From Sphingomonadaceae bacterium (GTDB lineage: Bacteria > Pseudomonadota > Alphaproteobacteria > Sphingomonadales > Sphingomonadaceae), in NCBI GenBank assembly GCA_030147805.1, contig JASBUR010000038.1, forward strand, positions 1 through 64,000: a stretch of 64,000 nucleotides of DNA, given 5' to 3'. The translations under genes and the position numbers were made by a program. Of the stretch, positions 45,701 through 53,990 are shown in pieces. The notes under the pieces are model-generated. The model ran no database searches. It saw nothing but the letters and a program-made list of their open reading frames with translations, and was not told the origin of the DNA. How positions within the stretch are numbered: the first letter of the stretch is position 1; every line of letters starts with the position of its first letter.

Positions 45701-45894
45701 GCAACGAGGTCGGCCGAATAGATGAACAGGCTCTCGCGCGCGCCGAACGCCATGCGGAAGATGCCCTCGGGATGCTGGCGGCTGACCGCGAGCAGATGCT
45801 GGATCAGCTTGCCCTTGGGAATCTGGTGCAGATGGCCGAGCAGCGGCAGCTTGCCCGGCGGCGCCGGCGGCGTGGCGAGCGGCGCCTCGATCAT
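42703..45894 (-). CDS. Self-sufficient cytochrome P450-NADPH reductase fusion (CYP102/P450 BM3 type)
   Basis: A 1063-residue fusion. The N-terminal P450 domain (about 1-460) has AGHETTSG and the heme loop FGSGARACIGRQF with Cys408. A flavodoxin-like FMN domain starts at VLYGTSLGTSREVAETIA. FAD- and NADPH-binding domains follow with RFYSIASS, LIGPGTGFAPLRGFLQ and VCGDGRFMAP. Such enzymes hydroxylate medium and long-chain fatty acids or related substrates without separate partners. The gene overlaps the upstream dehydrogenase gene by ATGA, so the two are co-expressed. Substrate cannot be assigned by eye. Confidence 0.95.
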   Translation of the reverse strand: MIEAPLATPPAPPGKLPLLGHLHQIPKGKLIQHLLAVSRQHPEGIFRMAFGARESLFIYSADLVAELSDETRFRKMPGPGLRQVRAFAGDGLFTAFTEEPNWGKAHRILMPAFSQRAMRGYFDMILEVVDELVEKWSGPAGKRDIHVSDDMTRLTLDSIAIAGFGHRFHSFQHEKLDPFLEAMGSALGETMQRLTRLRIQQRFAGKQLKQFEADIELMNSLVDGIIAERRQTPAESDDLLNLMLTAVDAETGEALDDVNIRYQVLTFLIAGHETTSGLLTFAFHLLLRHPHVLALAYAEADRVLPGDTRPEYRHLAKMDVIERVLKEAQRLWPTAPAYSVAPFEDTVIGGRYALKKNIPVNVISPALHRDPSVWDNPEEFDIDRWLPEAERNRNPHAYKPFGSGARACIGRQFAITEAKLAMAVILQKFAISDPHGYRLAIKETLTIKPDEFYMRIRPRAPHERVTFAPEAEAETPGADAPAVAGAGQVMTVLYGTSLGTSREVAETIAARAIGDGFEACAKPLDEGGAVPDDGVLVVVTATYNGRAPDSAVKLEAAIRDGRFTDLQRPHLRFAVLGVGNSQWPNYQAFPTLLDTMLEAAGAQRLIARGAADVDGDFDGAVESFLGKLWGALGAQLAPAEAAAPLELRPVDSASVRVTALPENAQAFTVVENRELVRPADGLWDFAQEAPRTSTRHVVLQLPEGASYAAGDHVAVYARNRPELVDRAVSRLGERADAMVVVSAGAGRFRHLPLGATVTIGQLLADFVDLQDPVPRRVVQRLAETVRCPHTRAELTRLAGDAYEPELAAKRLSLLDLAERFPAIELTAAEFVELSAAIQPRFYSIASSPLALPDRVELLVGTLSAPAWSGVGHHQGFASSYMRDVAPGDRVLGFLRSPNPPFAPAADPSVPMILIGPGTGFAPLRGFLQERAAQQAAGQDVAASLLFYGCRHPDHDWFYRDEMERWAVDRVAELHLAFSSLPEHPYRFVQDALWAEQEKVWTALEAGAQIYVCGDGRFMAPAVRDTLIRIKAQQEGVPYPQASDWLEALIEQGRYHQDVFGFGK

Positions 45895-47075
45895 GCGGCC
45901 TCGACCTCGAAGCTCAGCCCGGCGTTGCGCGTGAGCCGCTCGACGAGGCGGTGGCCGAGCGCCGCGCCGGGCGTCCAGATGCCGCCCGGCACCTCGGGCG
46001 CCTCCTTGACGAGGCAGATCGCCGCCTCGGCGAGCATCTTCGAGGTCGAACCATAGCCGGGGTCGCGGTCGCCCTTGACGCCGACGCGGATCTGCCGGCC
46101 GTCGGCGGCGAGGCCAAGGAACAGCACATCGTAGAAGCCGGCCTCGCGCTCTTCCTTGCTCGGCCCCTCGCCGGGCTTGGGGCCGCCGTCGCCGCCCATC
46201 GACGCGCCGGCGTCGGCCATCGCCTTGGCGACCGCCGCGCCGCGCTCGCCGGGGCCGGCAATCATCATCTCGTCATAGACGAAGTCGCGGCCATAGGGGT
46301 GGCCCATCAGGAAGTTCGAGCGGTGGACGTTCTTGGTGTTGATCGGCGCCATCACGAACGGCGCCACCCAGGCGCCGAGGTCGGGATCCTCCTCGGGCTT
46401 CATGCCGTGCGGCTGCGGCGGACCGTCGAAGCCGGGCGCCAGCGCGAACGGGCTGCGCAGCAGGTCGAGCACGCCGGGATCCTTCGCCGCCGCCGCCATC
46501 GTCGCCTTGAGGCTGGCGGCGGTGCCGCCCGAGAAGCCGCCCTGCATCGCGCGGACGCGGCCCTTGACGCGCGGCACCGGCCCGCCGAACTGCCGCTTCG
46601 CCGCCTCCTGCAGAAAGTAGACGCCGAGCTCGAACGGGATCGAGTCGAAGCCGCAGGAAAAGAGGATGCGCGCGCCCGACGCCTTGGCGGCGGCGTCGTG
46701 CGCATCGATCATGTGGCGCATCCACGCCGGCTCGCCGCACAGGTCGAGATAGTCGGTGCCCGCCGCGGCGCAGGCGGCGACGAGTTCGTTGCCGTAGAGC
46801 TGGTAGGGCCCGACGGTGGTGACGATCGCCCTGGCGCGGCGCACCATCGCGTCGAGCGACGCTGGATCGGCCGCGTCGGCGACGACGAGCGGTACGGTGG
46901 CCGGCGCCCCGATCTCGTCGCGCACCGCCGCGAGCTTGTCGGCGCTGCGTCCCGCCATCGCCCAGCTGACCTCGCCGCCGACGCCGTAGCGCGCGTTCAG
47001 ATATTCCGCGACCAGCCGCCCGGTGAAACCGCTCGCGCCATAGACGATGAGATCGAATTCGGCTGCCGGGTTCAT
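45891..47075 (-). CDS. Saccharopine dehydrogenase-like NAD(P)-binding oxidoreductase
   Basis: A 394-residue protein with a Rossmann start, FDLIVYGASGFTGRLVAEYL, and the segment DYLDLCGEPAWMRHMIDAHDAAAKASGARILFSCGFDSIPFELG. This is the pattern of the saccharopine dehydrogenase-like/trans-acting enoyl reductase group, often found in lipid and polyketide contexts. It is translationally coupled to the P450 fusion, so it may reduce or modify the same lipid substrate. The start follows GGGGAGGA. Confidence 0.86.
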   Translation of the reverse strand: MNPAAEFDLIVYGASGFTGRLVAEYLNARYGVGGEVSWAMAGRSADKLAAVRDEIGAPATVPLVVADAADPASLDAMVRRARAIVTTVGPYQLYGNELVAACAAAGTDYLDLCGEPAWMRHMIDAHDAAAKASGARILFSCGFDSIPFELGVYFLQEAAKRQFGGPVPRVKGRVRAMQGGFSGGTAASLKATMAAAAKDPGVLDLLRSPFALAPGFDGPPQPHGMKPEEDPDLGAWVAPFVMAPINTKNVHRSNFLMGHPYGRDFVYDEMMIAGPGERGAAVAKAMADAGASMGGDGGPKPGEGPSKEEREAGFYDVLFLGLAADGRQIRVGVKGDRDPGYGSTSKMLAEAAICLVKEAPEVPGGIWTPGAALGHRLVERLTRNAGLSFEVEAA

Positions 47076-47392
47076 GTGAATCCTCCCCTGTTCGACGCGT
47101 CTTCATCCTCCCCGGCACGGGGAGGGGGACCCTGCGCAGCAGGGTGGAGGGGTCCCGGCGCTGGCACCCCACCACCCCCTGCCGCGGTCCCCCACCCCGT
47201 GCAGGGGCGGATTGCGGCGTCTTCGCAATTGTCCAAGGCGGATGTTGCCGCTTCCGCGGGGCGGATGCAAACGGCCCGGCGCGCCTGTCCCCCTCCCCAT
47301 TCTCCTAGCCGCCGACCGCTTTCGACCAAAGCGATTGAACCGCGACCCTGCCGGCGGCAGAAAGGTCGGCAGTCTGTTTCCGGGAGATGTCG
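47076..47392. repeat. 317-bp intergenic region with decayed GC-rich repeats
   Basis: A stem CTCCCCG (47108-47114) pairs with CGGGGAG (47118-47124), and further runs such as CCCTGCGCAGCAGGG form imperfect hairpins. The sequence is of the CTCCCC...GGGGAG type that also appears at 60064-60193. No gene is convincing. Confidence 0.5.
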
Positions 47393-49312
47393 ATGCGCCT
47401 GCTGTTGTCCGCCGCCCTGATCGCTCTCGCCATGCCTGCCGCGGCGCAGGTGACCACGCGCCAGCTCGGCACCGCGACGCTCGAGAATGTGCCGGCGATC
47501 CCCGCCGAGGTATCGGCGGCGGTGCAGCGCTACCAGAACTACCGCGAGGCGGTGTTCCAGGACTGGCTGCCCGACGGAACGATGCTGATCGGCACGCGCT
47601 TCGGCGCGACGCGGCAGCTCCATCACGTCAAGGCGCCCGGCGGCGCGCGCACGCAGGTCAGCTATTTCGACGAGCCGATCGCCGGCGCCACCACCATCCC
47701 GGGCACCTCGCGCTTCATCGTCCGTCGCGACACCGGCGGCGACGAGTGGTTCCAGCTCTACACGATGGGGCTGACCGGCGCGCCGGCGGCGCTGACCGAG
47801 CCCGGCACGCGCAACCAGTCGGCGGTGTTCAGCAAGGACGGGACGCTGCTGCTGTGGTCGCGCGCGATCAAGGGCTCGCCCGACTATGCGATCCTCGCCG
47901 CCAATCCCGCCGATCCGTCGAGCCGCCGGATGGTCCACCAGGGCCAGGGCTCGATCGGCCCCGACGACATCTCGCCCGACAAGCGCACCGCGCTGATCTC
48001 GCGCGGCATCTCCAATCGCGAGACGCGGCTGTCGCTGCTCGACATCGCGTCGGGCAAGGTGACGCCGCTGGCGTTCACCGACAAGCCGGCGCGCTACGAG
48101 GAGGCGAGCTTCACCCCCGACGGTCGCAGCATCATCGTCATCACCGACGCCGACAGCGACGTCCGCCGTCTCGTCGAGATCGACCTCGCCACCGGCAAGC
48201 GCGTCGTGCTGGCACCCGACCTCAAATGGGACGTCGAGGCGTTCGACCTGTCCGACGACGGCCGCACGCTCGCCTATGTCGTCAACGAGGACGGCTTCTC
48301 GAAGCTCGTGGTCCAGGACCGCATCACCCGCCGCGCGCTGCCGCAGCCCGAGCTGCCGCGCGGCGTGCTGACCGGTCTCGACTTCTCGCCCGACGGCAAA
48401 CAGCTGGCGATCGGGCTGACCACCGCGACGACGGCGGGCGACGTATGGAGCTGGGACGTTGCCGGCGGGCAGCTGACCCGCTGGACCGATTCCGAGCTCG
48501 GCGGGCTCGACCCGGCGACGCTCGCCGAGCCGACGCTGGTGCGCTTCAAGTCGTTCGACGGGCTGTCGGTGCCGGCCTTCGTCTACCGCCCGAAGGGCGT
48601 CGCCGCCGACGCCAAGACGCCGGTGATCGTCGACATCCACGGCGGCCCCGAATCGCAGACGCGTCCCGGCTGGAACCCCGGCGCGCAATATTTCGCCGAT
48701 GTGCTCGGCGCGACGGTCATCCTGCCCAACGTCCGCGGCAGCGACGGCTATGGCAAGCGCTACCTCAACCTCGACAATGCCGAGAAGCGCGAGGACAGCG
48801 TCAAGGACGTCGCGGCGCTGCTCGACTGGATCGCGACTCAGCCCGGTCTCGATGCGGGCCGCGTCGCCGTCTACGGCCAATCGTACGGCGGCTACATGTC
48901 GCTCGCCTCGATGACGCATTATTCGGACCGTTTCGTTGGCGGCGTCGAGCGCTACGGCATCTCGAACTGGATCACCTTCCTCAACAACACCGAGGCCTAT
49001 CGCCGCGACAACCGCCGCGCCGAATATGGCGACGAGCGCAATCCCAAGATGCGCGCCGTGTTCGAGAAGATCTCGCCGATGGTGAACATCGCGAAGATCG
49101 GCAAGCCGATGCTGGTCATGCAGGGCGCCAACGACCCGCGCGTGCCGCAGTCCGAATCGGACCAGGTCGTCGCCAAGCTTCGCGAGAATGGCGTCGAGAC
49201 CTGGTACGTGCTGTTCGCCGACGAAGGCCACGGCTTCCTCAAGAAGCACAACAATGATCTCCGCCGTGAAGTGGAGACGGTGTTCCTCAGGAAGCTGTTC
49301 GAGGGGAAGTAA
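47393..49312 (+). CDS. S9-family prolyl oligopeptidase-like serine peptidase, exported
   Basis: A 639-residue peptidase. The signal peptide MRLLLSAALIALAMPAAAQ ends near residue 19. A beta-propeller of about 370 residues holds repeats such as FSPDGKQLAIG, and an alpha/beta-hydrolase domain follows. The catalytic Ser497 is in YGQSYGGYMS, Asp in GANDPRVP and His in DEGHGFLKK. It would degrade small peptides in the periplasm. The ATG at 47393, six bases after GGGAG, is preferred over the ATG at 47387. Confidence 0.93.
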   Translation: MRLLLSAALIALAMPAAAQVTTRQLGTATLENVPAIPAEVSAAVQRYQNYREAVFQDWLPDGTMLIGTRFGATRQLHHVKAPGGARTQVSYFDEPIAGATTIPGTSRFIVRRDTGGDEWFQLYTMGLTGAPAALTEPGTRNQSAVFSKDGTLLLWSRAIKGSPDYAILAANPADPSSRRMVHQGQGSIGPDDISPDKRTALISRGISNRETRLSLLDIASGKVTPLAFTDKPARYEEASFTPDGRSIIVITDADSDVRRLVEIDLATGKRVVLAPDLKWDVEAFDLSDDGRTLAYVVNEDGFSKLVVQDRITRRALPQPELPRGVLTGLDFSPDGKQLAIGLTTATTAGDVWSWDVAGGQLTRWTDSELGGLDPATLAEPTLVRFKSFDGLSVPAFVYRPKGVAADAKTPVIVDIHGGPESQTRPGWNPGAQYFADVLGATVILPNVRGSDGYGKRYLNLDNAEKREDSVKDVAALLDWIATQPGLDAGRVAVYGQSYGGYMSLASMTHYSDRFVGGVERYGISNWITFLNNTEAYRRDNRRAEYGDERNPKMRAVFEKISPMVNIAKIGKPMLVMQGANDPRVPQSESDQVVAKLRENGVETWYVLFADEGHGFLKKHNNDLRREVETVFLRKLFEGK

Positions 49313-49317
49313 GCCCT

Positions 49318-49367
49318 CCACCACACATCGTCATCCCCGCCTACGCGGGGATGACGATGTGTGGTGG
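49318..49367. repeat. 23-bp perfect hairpin repeat (GTCATCCCCGC type)
   Basis: Arms 49318-49340 and 49345-49367 pair perfectly around CTAC. The core GTCATCCCCGC is shared with 40455-40490 and 53054-53191. It lies just after the S9 peptidase stop and could terminate that transcript. Confidence 0.75.
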
Positions 49368-49441
49368 TAGCGGCGCAGCCACGGAACCTCTCCCGCCCCT
49401 CGCGCCTTCATCACCCGTAACGATCGAACACGGGGAATCCC

Positions 49442-50185
49442 TTGCGGCAGCGATGGCCTTCGAAACTCTGGGTGGTGCGGCACGGGCAGAGCGCCGGCAA
49501 CGTCGCGCGCGACCTCGCCGATGCGGCGGGGGCGGCGATGATCGACATCGACCACCGCGACATGGACGTGCCGCTGTCCGAGCTCGGCGAGGCGCAGGCA
49601 CGGTCGCTCGGCCACTGGTTCGCGGCGATGCCCGAGCGCGAACGCCCCGAGGTGGTCCTCGCCTCCCCCTATGTGCGCGCGGTGCGGACCGCCGAACTGA
49701 TCGGCGCGGGCGGCCAGGTGAGGGTCGACGAACGGCTGCGCGAACGCGAATTCGGCGTGCTCGACCGGCTGACCACGCTCGGCATCCACGAGCGCTTTCC
49801 CGAGCAGGCCGAGCATCGGGGAATCCTCGGCAAATTCTACCATCGGCCGCCCGGCGGCGAGAGCTGGTGCGACGTCATCCTGCGGCTGCGCTCGGCGCTG
49901 GACACGATCAGCCTGCACCACGCCGACAAGCGCGTGCTCGTCGTCGGCCACCAGGTGGTGGTGCTGTGCCTGCGCTACATCCTCGAGGGGCTGACCGAGG
50001 CCGAGGTCCTGGCGATCGACCGCGAGGCCGACGTCGCCAATTGCGGCGTCACCGAATATGATTTCGAGCCCGACTGCCCCGACGCGTGCCGGCCGACGCT
50101 CAAGCTCTACAATTTCACCGCCCCGCTCGACATCGAGGGGACGCCGGTCACCACCGCGCCCGACGCCAAGGTCGCAGCCGAATGA
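49442..50185 (+). CDS. Histidine phosphatase (phosphoglycerate mutase-like) family protein
   Basis: A 247-residue protein with the RHG motif in LWVVRHGQSAGNVARD and the second histidine in VLVVGHQVVVLCLRY; LREREFGVLDR is the typical central loop. It should dephosphorylate a small phospho-compound. A TTG start at 49442 after GGGGAA places the RHG motif near residue 13, as usual for the family. It is coupled to nnrD by ATGA overlap, so a nucleotide or metabolite repair link is possible. Confidence 0.9.
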   Translation: MRQRWPSKLWVVRHGQSAGNVARDLADAAGAAMIDIDHRDMDVPLSELGEAQARSLGHWFAAMPERERPEVVLASPYVRAVRTAELIGAGGQVRVDERLREREFGVLDRLTTLGIHERFPEQAEHRGILGKFYHRPPGGESWCDVILRLRSALDTISLHHADKRVLVVGHQVVVLCLRYILEGLTEAEVLAIDREADVANCGVTEYDFEPDCPDACRPTLKLYNFTAPLDIEGTPVTTAPDAKVAAE

Positions 50186-51066
50186 GCGAGCTCGTCGCGA
50201 TCGATGCCGACCTGCTCCGCGCGCTGCCGCTGCCCCTGCATGATGGCGATGCCGACAAGGACGAGCGCGGACGCGTTCTGGTCGTCGGCGGCAGCCGCGG
50301 CGTCCCCGGCGCGCTGCTGCTGGCCGGGGTCGCCGCGCTGCGCGCCGGTGCCGGCAAGCTCCAGCTCGCGACCGTCGCGAGCGTCGCCGTCGCGATCGGC
50401 GTTGCCGTCCCCGAGGCGCTGGTCATCGCGCTGGCCGAAACCGACGACGGCGACATCGCCCCCGGCGCGATCGACGGCATTGCCGAGCGGCTGTCGCGCT
50501 GCGACGCGCTGCTCGTCGGGCCGGGCATGCTCGACCCGCGGGCCGCGACCAGCCTGACGCACGCCGCGCTCGCCGCCGACGGTCCGGCGTTCGTGCTCGA
50601 CGCCGGCGCGCTCTGCGACCTGCGCGCCGAGGCCGGCGCGCTGCATCGCCACGGCGGGCGAGTCGTGCTGACGCCGCATGCCGGCGAAATGGCGCGCATG
50701 ACCGGCCTCGCGCCCGAGGAGATCGCCGCCGATCCCGCCGGAGTCGCGGTCCGGACCGCCGCCGAGCTCGGCGCCGTCGTCGTGCTCAAGGGCGGCCAAA
50801 CCGTCGTCGCGGCGCCCGATGGCCGCGCCTGGCATTATGCGCGCGGGCGGGTCGGGCTCGCCACCTCGGGCTCGGGCGATACGCTGGCCGGCGTCGTCGC
50901 CGGGCTGCTCGCGCGCGCCGCCGACCCGCACCAGGCGGCGATCTGGGGCGTCTACCTCCATGGCGAGGCGGGAAACCGCCTGTCGCAGAAGCGCGGGCCG
51001 GTCGGCTTCCTGGCCCGTGAACTGCTCGCCGAAATCCCGGCGCTGATGGCCGAGCTGGCGGCATAG
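50182..51066 (+). CDS. nnrD: NAD(P)H-hydrate dehydratase (ADP- or ATP-dependent)
   Basis: A 294-residue ribokinase-fold enzyme: VLVVGGSRGVPGALLLAGVAALRAGAGKLQLAT, LTPHAGEMARMTG, VVLKGGQTVVA, and VGLATSGSGDTLAGVVAGLLA with the catalytic aspartate of the GSGD motif. It repairs damaged NADHX and NADPHX. The epimerase domain NnrE, fused in many bacteria, is absent here. Coupled to the upstream phosphatase by ATGA. Confidence 0.92.
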   Translation: MSELVAIDADLLRALPLPLHDGDADKDERGRVLVVGGSRGVPGALLLAGVAALRAGAGKLQLATVASVAVAIGVAVPEALVIALAETDDGDIAPGAIDGIAERLSRCDALLVGPGMLDPRAATSLTHAALAADGPAFVLDAGALCDLRAEAGALHRHGGRVVLTPHAGEMARMTGLAPEEIAADPAGVAVRTAAELGAVVVLKGGQTVVAAPDGRAWHYARGRVGLATSGSGDTLAGVVAGLLARAADPHQAAIWGVYLHGEAGNRLSQKRGPVGFLARELLAEIPALMAELAA

Positions 51067-51154
51067 CCTCCCCCGCCCGCTTCGGGCCTTCGGATCGCAC
51101 CGCGATTCGATGGCTGACGCTGGTCAAGGGAGCGCCCCGCGCTATAACCCGGCC

Positions 51155-52549
51155 ATGGTCGAGACCGCCGCCACCGACAACCAGATCCACGTCGAGGACA
51201 ACCATCTCAACCCGGCGTTCGTCGACGACGTGACCACGGCGCTCGGCGCGGGCGATCTCGAGCGGGTCCGCGTGCTCGTCGAACCGCTGCATCCCGCCGA
51301 CGTCGCCGACCTGTTCGAACAGGTCGACGGCCACGAGCGCGCCGGGCTCGCCTTCGCGATCGGCGCCAAGCTCGACGCCGACACCTTCGCCGAGATGAAC
51401 GACTATGTACGCGACGAGCTGATCGACGCGCTCGAGCCGCAGCAGGTGGCGGACGTCGTCCAGCAGCTCGATACCGACGACGCCGTCGCGATCATCGAAG
51501 ACCTCGACGCCGACGACCAGCGCGAGGTGCTGCGCTCGCTGCCCGCCGACGACCGCGCGGCGATTGAGGAGGCGCTGTCCTACCCCGAGGAATCGGCGGG
51601 CCGCGTCATGCAGCGCGAGCTGATCGCGGTGCCCGAGCATTGGACGATCGGCCAGGTCATCGACTTCCTGCGCGAGAACCCCGATCTCGCCACCGATTTC
51701 TGGGAGATCTTCGTCGTCGACGCCGGCCACCATCCGATCGGCACGATCCGGCTGTCCTGGGTGCTGCGGACGCCGCGGTCGGTGGCGGTGTCGGACGTCA
51801 TGCAGCGCGAGCAGACGCTGATCCCGGTCGACATGGACCAGGAGGAAGTAGCGCTCCGCTTCCAGAAATATGCCCTGATCTCGGCGGCGGTCACCGATGC
51901 GGCGGGGCGGCTGGTCGGCGTCATTACCGTCGACGACATCGTCCACATCATTCAGGAAGAGGCGGGCGAGGACATCCTCAAGCTGTCGGGCGCCGGCGAC
52001 GGCGACATCAACGAGCCGGTGTTCGAGACGGTCAAGGCGCGCGTGCGCTGGCTGATGGTCAACCTCGGCACCGCGATCCTCGCCTCGATCGTCATCGGGC
52101 TGTTCGCCGCCACCATCGAGCAGATGGTGGCGCTCGCCATCCTGATGCCGATCGTCGCCTCGCTCGGCGGCAACGCCGGCACGCAGACGATGGCGGTGGC
52201 GGTGCGGGCGCTCGCGACCAACGAGCTGACCGAATCGAACACCACCCGCCAGATCGGCAAGGAGCTGCGCGTCGCGCTGATCAACGGGTCGGTGATCGCG
52301 GTGATCGTCGGGCTGGCGGCCGGCGTCTATTTCGCCAATCCGCACCTCGGCTGGGTGATCGCCGTTGCGATGGTCGGCAACATCTTCGTCGCCGGCCTTG
52401 CCGGCGTGATGGTGCCGCTGACGCTCGACCGCTTCGACATCGACCCGGCGGTCGCGTCGTCGGTGTTCGTCACCATGACCACCGACGTGATGGGCTTCTT
52501 CCTGTTCCTCGGGCTCGCCGCCGCCACGGGGCTGACGCCGGCGGGCTGA
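51155..52549 (+). CDS. mgtE: Magnesium transporter MgtE
   Basis: A 464-residue protein with the MgtE N-terminal helical domain (ALGAGDLERVRVLVEPLHPADVADLFEQ), two CBS motifs (SVSDVMQREQTLIPVDMDQEE, LVGVITVDDIVHIIQEEA), and a five-helix membrane domain at the C-terminus (LGTAILASIVIGLFA, ALAILMPIVASLGGNAGTQTMAVAVRAL, TMTTDVMGFFLFLGLAAATG). It forms a dimeric Mg2+ channel. The ATG at 51155 lacks a ribosome site; TATAAC 7 bp upstream could be a -10 for a leaderless transcript. Confidence 0.93.
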   Translation: MVETAATDNQIHVEDNHLNPAFVDDVTTALGAGDLERVRVLVEPLHPADVADLFEQVDGHERAGLAFAIGAKLDADTFAEMNDYVRDELIDALEPQQVADVVQQLDTDDAVAIIEDLDADDQREVLRSLPADDRAAIEEALSYPEESAGRVMQRELIAVPEHWTIGQVIDFLRENPDLATDFWEIFVVDAGHHPIGTIRLSWVLRTPRSVAVSDVMQREQTLIPVDMDQEEVALRFQKYALISAAVTDAAGRLVGVITVDDIVHIIQEEAGEDILKLSGAGDGDINEPVFETVKARVRWLMVNLGTAILASIVIGLFAATIEQMVALAILMPIVASLGGNAGTQTMAVAVRALATNELTESNTTRQIGKELRVALINGSVIAVIVGLAAGVYFANPHLGWVIAVAMVGNIFVAGLAGVMVPLTLDRFDIDPAVASSVFVTMTTDVMGFFLFLGLAAATGLTPAG

Positions 52550-52602
52550 CTGCGACGTTGCACCGCTTGACCCGGCGCCCCGGATCGCGATCTGAGACGG
52601 CG

Positions 52603-53028
52603 ATGCATCCTCTCCACATGACCAAGGTCGCCGTCGGCTGCCAGGCGCTGCCGCAGCTGGCGCAGCGCCAGGCGGCGCGCATCGCCGCTTATGCCGGCGC
52701 GCCCGCCGTGCCGGCGTGGACACGCTACCTGCCCAAGCGCGCCGAGGAGCTGGTCGGTGGGTCGATGTTCTGGATCATCAAGCACGCGCTGATCGCGCGG
52801 CAGACCATTCTCGGCTTCGAGCAGGTCGAGAGCGACCGCGGCAAACAGTGCCAGATCTGGCTGGCGCCCGAACTGGTGCCCGTGTTCGCGCAGCCGCTGC
52901 GCGCACACCAGGGCTGGCGCTACCTCGAGGCCGCCGCCTGCCCGCCCGATCTCGACAGCGTCGGTGGCGAGATCGGCGCGCTGCCGGTCAAGCTGATGCG
53001 CGATCTGCGCGGGCTGGGGCTGCTGTAG
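52603..53028 (+). CDS. DUF1489 family protein
   Basis: A 141-residue alphaproteobacterial protein: MHPLHMTKVAVGCQAL, VPAWTRYLPKRAEELVGGSMFWIIKHALIARQTILGFEQVE, KQCQIWLAPELVPV, FQGWRYLE-like QGWRYLEAAACPPDL, and LPVKLMRDLRGLGLL. This closely follows the DUF1489 pattern. The function is unknown. The ATG at 52603 fits the family's conserved LHM start. Confidence 0.9.
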   Translation: MHPLHMTKVAVGCQALPQLAQRQAARIAAYAGAPAVPAWTRYLPKRAEELVGGSMFWIIKHALIARQTILGFEQVESDRGKQCQIWLAPELVPVFAQPLRAHQGWRYLEAAACPPDLDSVGGEIGALPVKLMRDLRGLGLL

Positions 53029-53053
53029 GGCACCAGCCTCGCGATCACGCCAC

Positions 53054-53191
53054 CGTCATCCCCGCGCTCCCGCTGAGCTCGTCGACGGGCGGGCTTGCCC
53101 GAACGTCTCCGCGCGCCAACCTCCCTGCGACACGCCCAGCATGAGCGCGGGGGAGGTGCGGCAGTGGGGCCCCGCCTTCGCGGGGATGACG
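53054..53191. repeat. Diverged GTCATCCCCGC repeat pair
   Basis: CGTCATCCCCGCG (53054-53066) is answered by its complement at 53179-53191, and the right end also forms a short hairpin, CCCCGC-CTTC-GCGGGG, at 53170-53185. The core matches the other two copies; the internal segment is unrelated to them. It lies between the DUF1489 gene and the convergent DUF2807 gene. Confidence 0.65.
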
Positions 53192-53216
53192 ACGCTATTG
53201 AAGCTGCGTCAGCGTC

Positions 53217-53924
53217 TCACTTCACCGTCGTCTGGCCGCAGCGGACCGAGCCGCTGCCCATCTTGCTGACGTCGCATTTGGCGCCGCCCGAGACGGTGAT
53301 GTCGCCCGAGCCCATGATCGAGACCTTGGCGGTCTGCGTGGCGTTGGCGTTGATGCCCCCCGAGCCGGCGATGTTGGCGGTCAGCGACTGGCAGCGCAGC
53401 CCGCCGATGTTGACGTCGCCCGAGCCGGCGATCGACACCGACGCGGTGCGGCAGCTGCCCGAGGCGACGAGATCGCCCGAACCGGCGATCGAGAATTTGG
53501 CGCTGGTGGCGTTGACCGAGGCGATCGACAGGTCGCCCGAGCCGGCGATCGAGCCCGCGAAGGCCTCGCCGCGCACGCGATCGACCTGCACGTCGCCCGA
53601 GCCGGCGAGCGACACCGCCTTGAGCGAGGGTACGGTGACGAAGATCTTGATCGGCTCGCTGCGCGACCAGTCGTTCCAGCGGCGGTCCTTGGTGCCGATC
53701 TCGAGTTCGCGACCCTCGACTTCCACCTTCAGCCGGTCGAGATCCTTCGCCTCGCCGACCGCGCGGACGCTCGCGCCCTTGCCGACGTTGACGACGACGT
53801 CGAACGGTCCGGCGACCTCGATCTCGTCGAAGCCCGTTACGGTGAAATTGCGCTCCGCCGCCTGGGCCTGCACCGCACCCACCATCGCCACGGCACCCGC
53901 CGCCACCATCGCAACCTTGCGCAT
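53217..53924 (-). CDS. DUF2807 (head GIN-domain/auto-transporter-adhesin-like) exported protein
   Basis: A 235-residue exported protein with the signal peptide MRKVAMVAAGAVAMVGAVQAQA. After that come the N-terminal domain (FDEIEVAGPFDVVVNVGKGASVRAVGEAKDLDRL) and seven repeats of the type IAGSGD/LAGSGD/IMGSGD with spacing of about 18-20 residues, a parallel beta-helix-like solenoid. The role is unknown; the family is envelope associated. The start follows GGGAG, and a strong sigma70 promoter stands upstream at 53953-53981. Confidence 0.9.
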   Translation of the reverse strand: MRKVAMVAAGAVAMVGAVQAQAAERNFTVTGFDEIEVAGPFDVVVNVGKGASVRAVGEAKDLDRLKVEVEGRELEIGTKDRRWNDWSRSEPIKIFVTVPSLKAVSLAGSGDVQVDRVRGEAFAGSIAGSGDLSIASVNATSAKFSIAGSGDLVASGSCRTASVSIAGSGDVNIGGLRCQSLTANIAGSGGINANATQTAKVSIMGSGDITVSGGAKCDVSKMGSGSVRCGQTTVK

Positions 53925-53952
53925 CGTCCGACTCCCATCTGTGTTGGGTACA

Positions 53953-53981
53953 TAATACGGAGCTACGATTGTAGTGTCAAC
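53953..53981 (-). promoter_or_regulatory. Sigma70 promoter TTGACA-N17-TATTAT
   Basis: On the minus strand, TTGACA (53976-53981) and TATTAT (53953-53958) have a 17-bp spacer. The DUF2807 start lies about 28 bp downstream of the -10. Confidence 0.8.
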
Positions 53982-53990
53982 CGCAAACGA

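Noticed and set aside
42730-46056. Very long open frame on the plus strand opposite the P450 fusion gene
   Set aside because: It is antisense to a gene with clear P450, FMN and NADPH motifs. Its own translation is an Arg/Gly/Asp-rich low-complexity product typical of high-GC shadow frames.
51143-51148. TATAAC as the -10 of a leaderless mgtE transcript
   Set aside because: The position would suit a leaderless mRNA, but no recognisable -35 lies 17 bp upstream, so I did not call a promoter.
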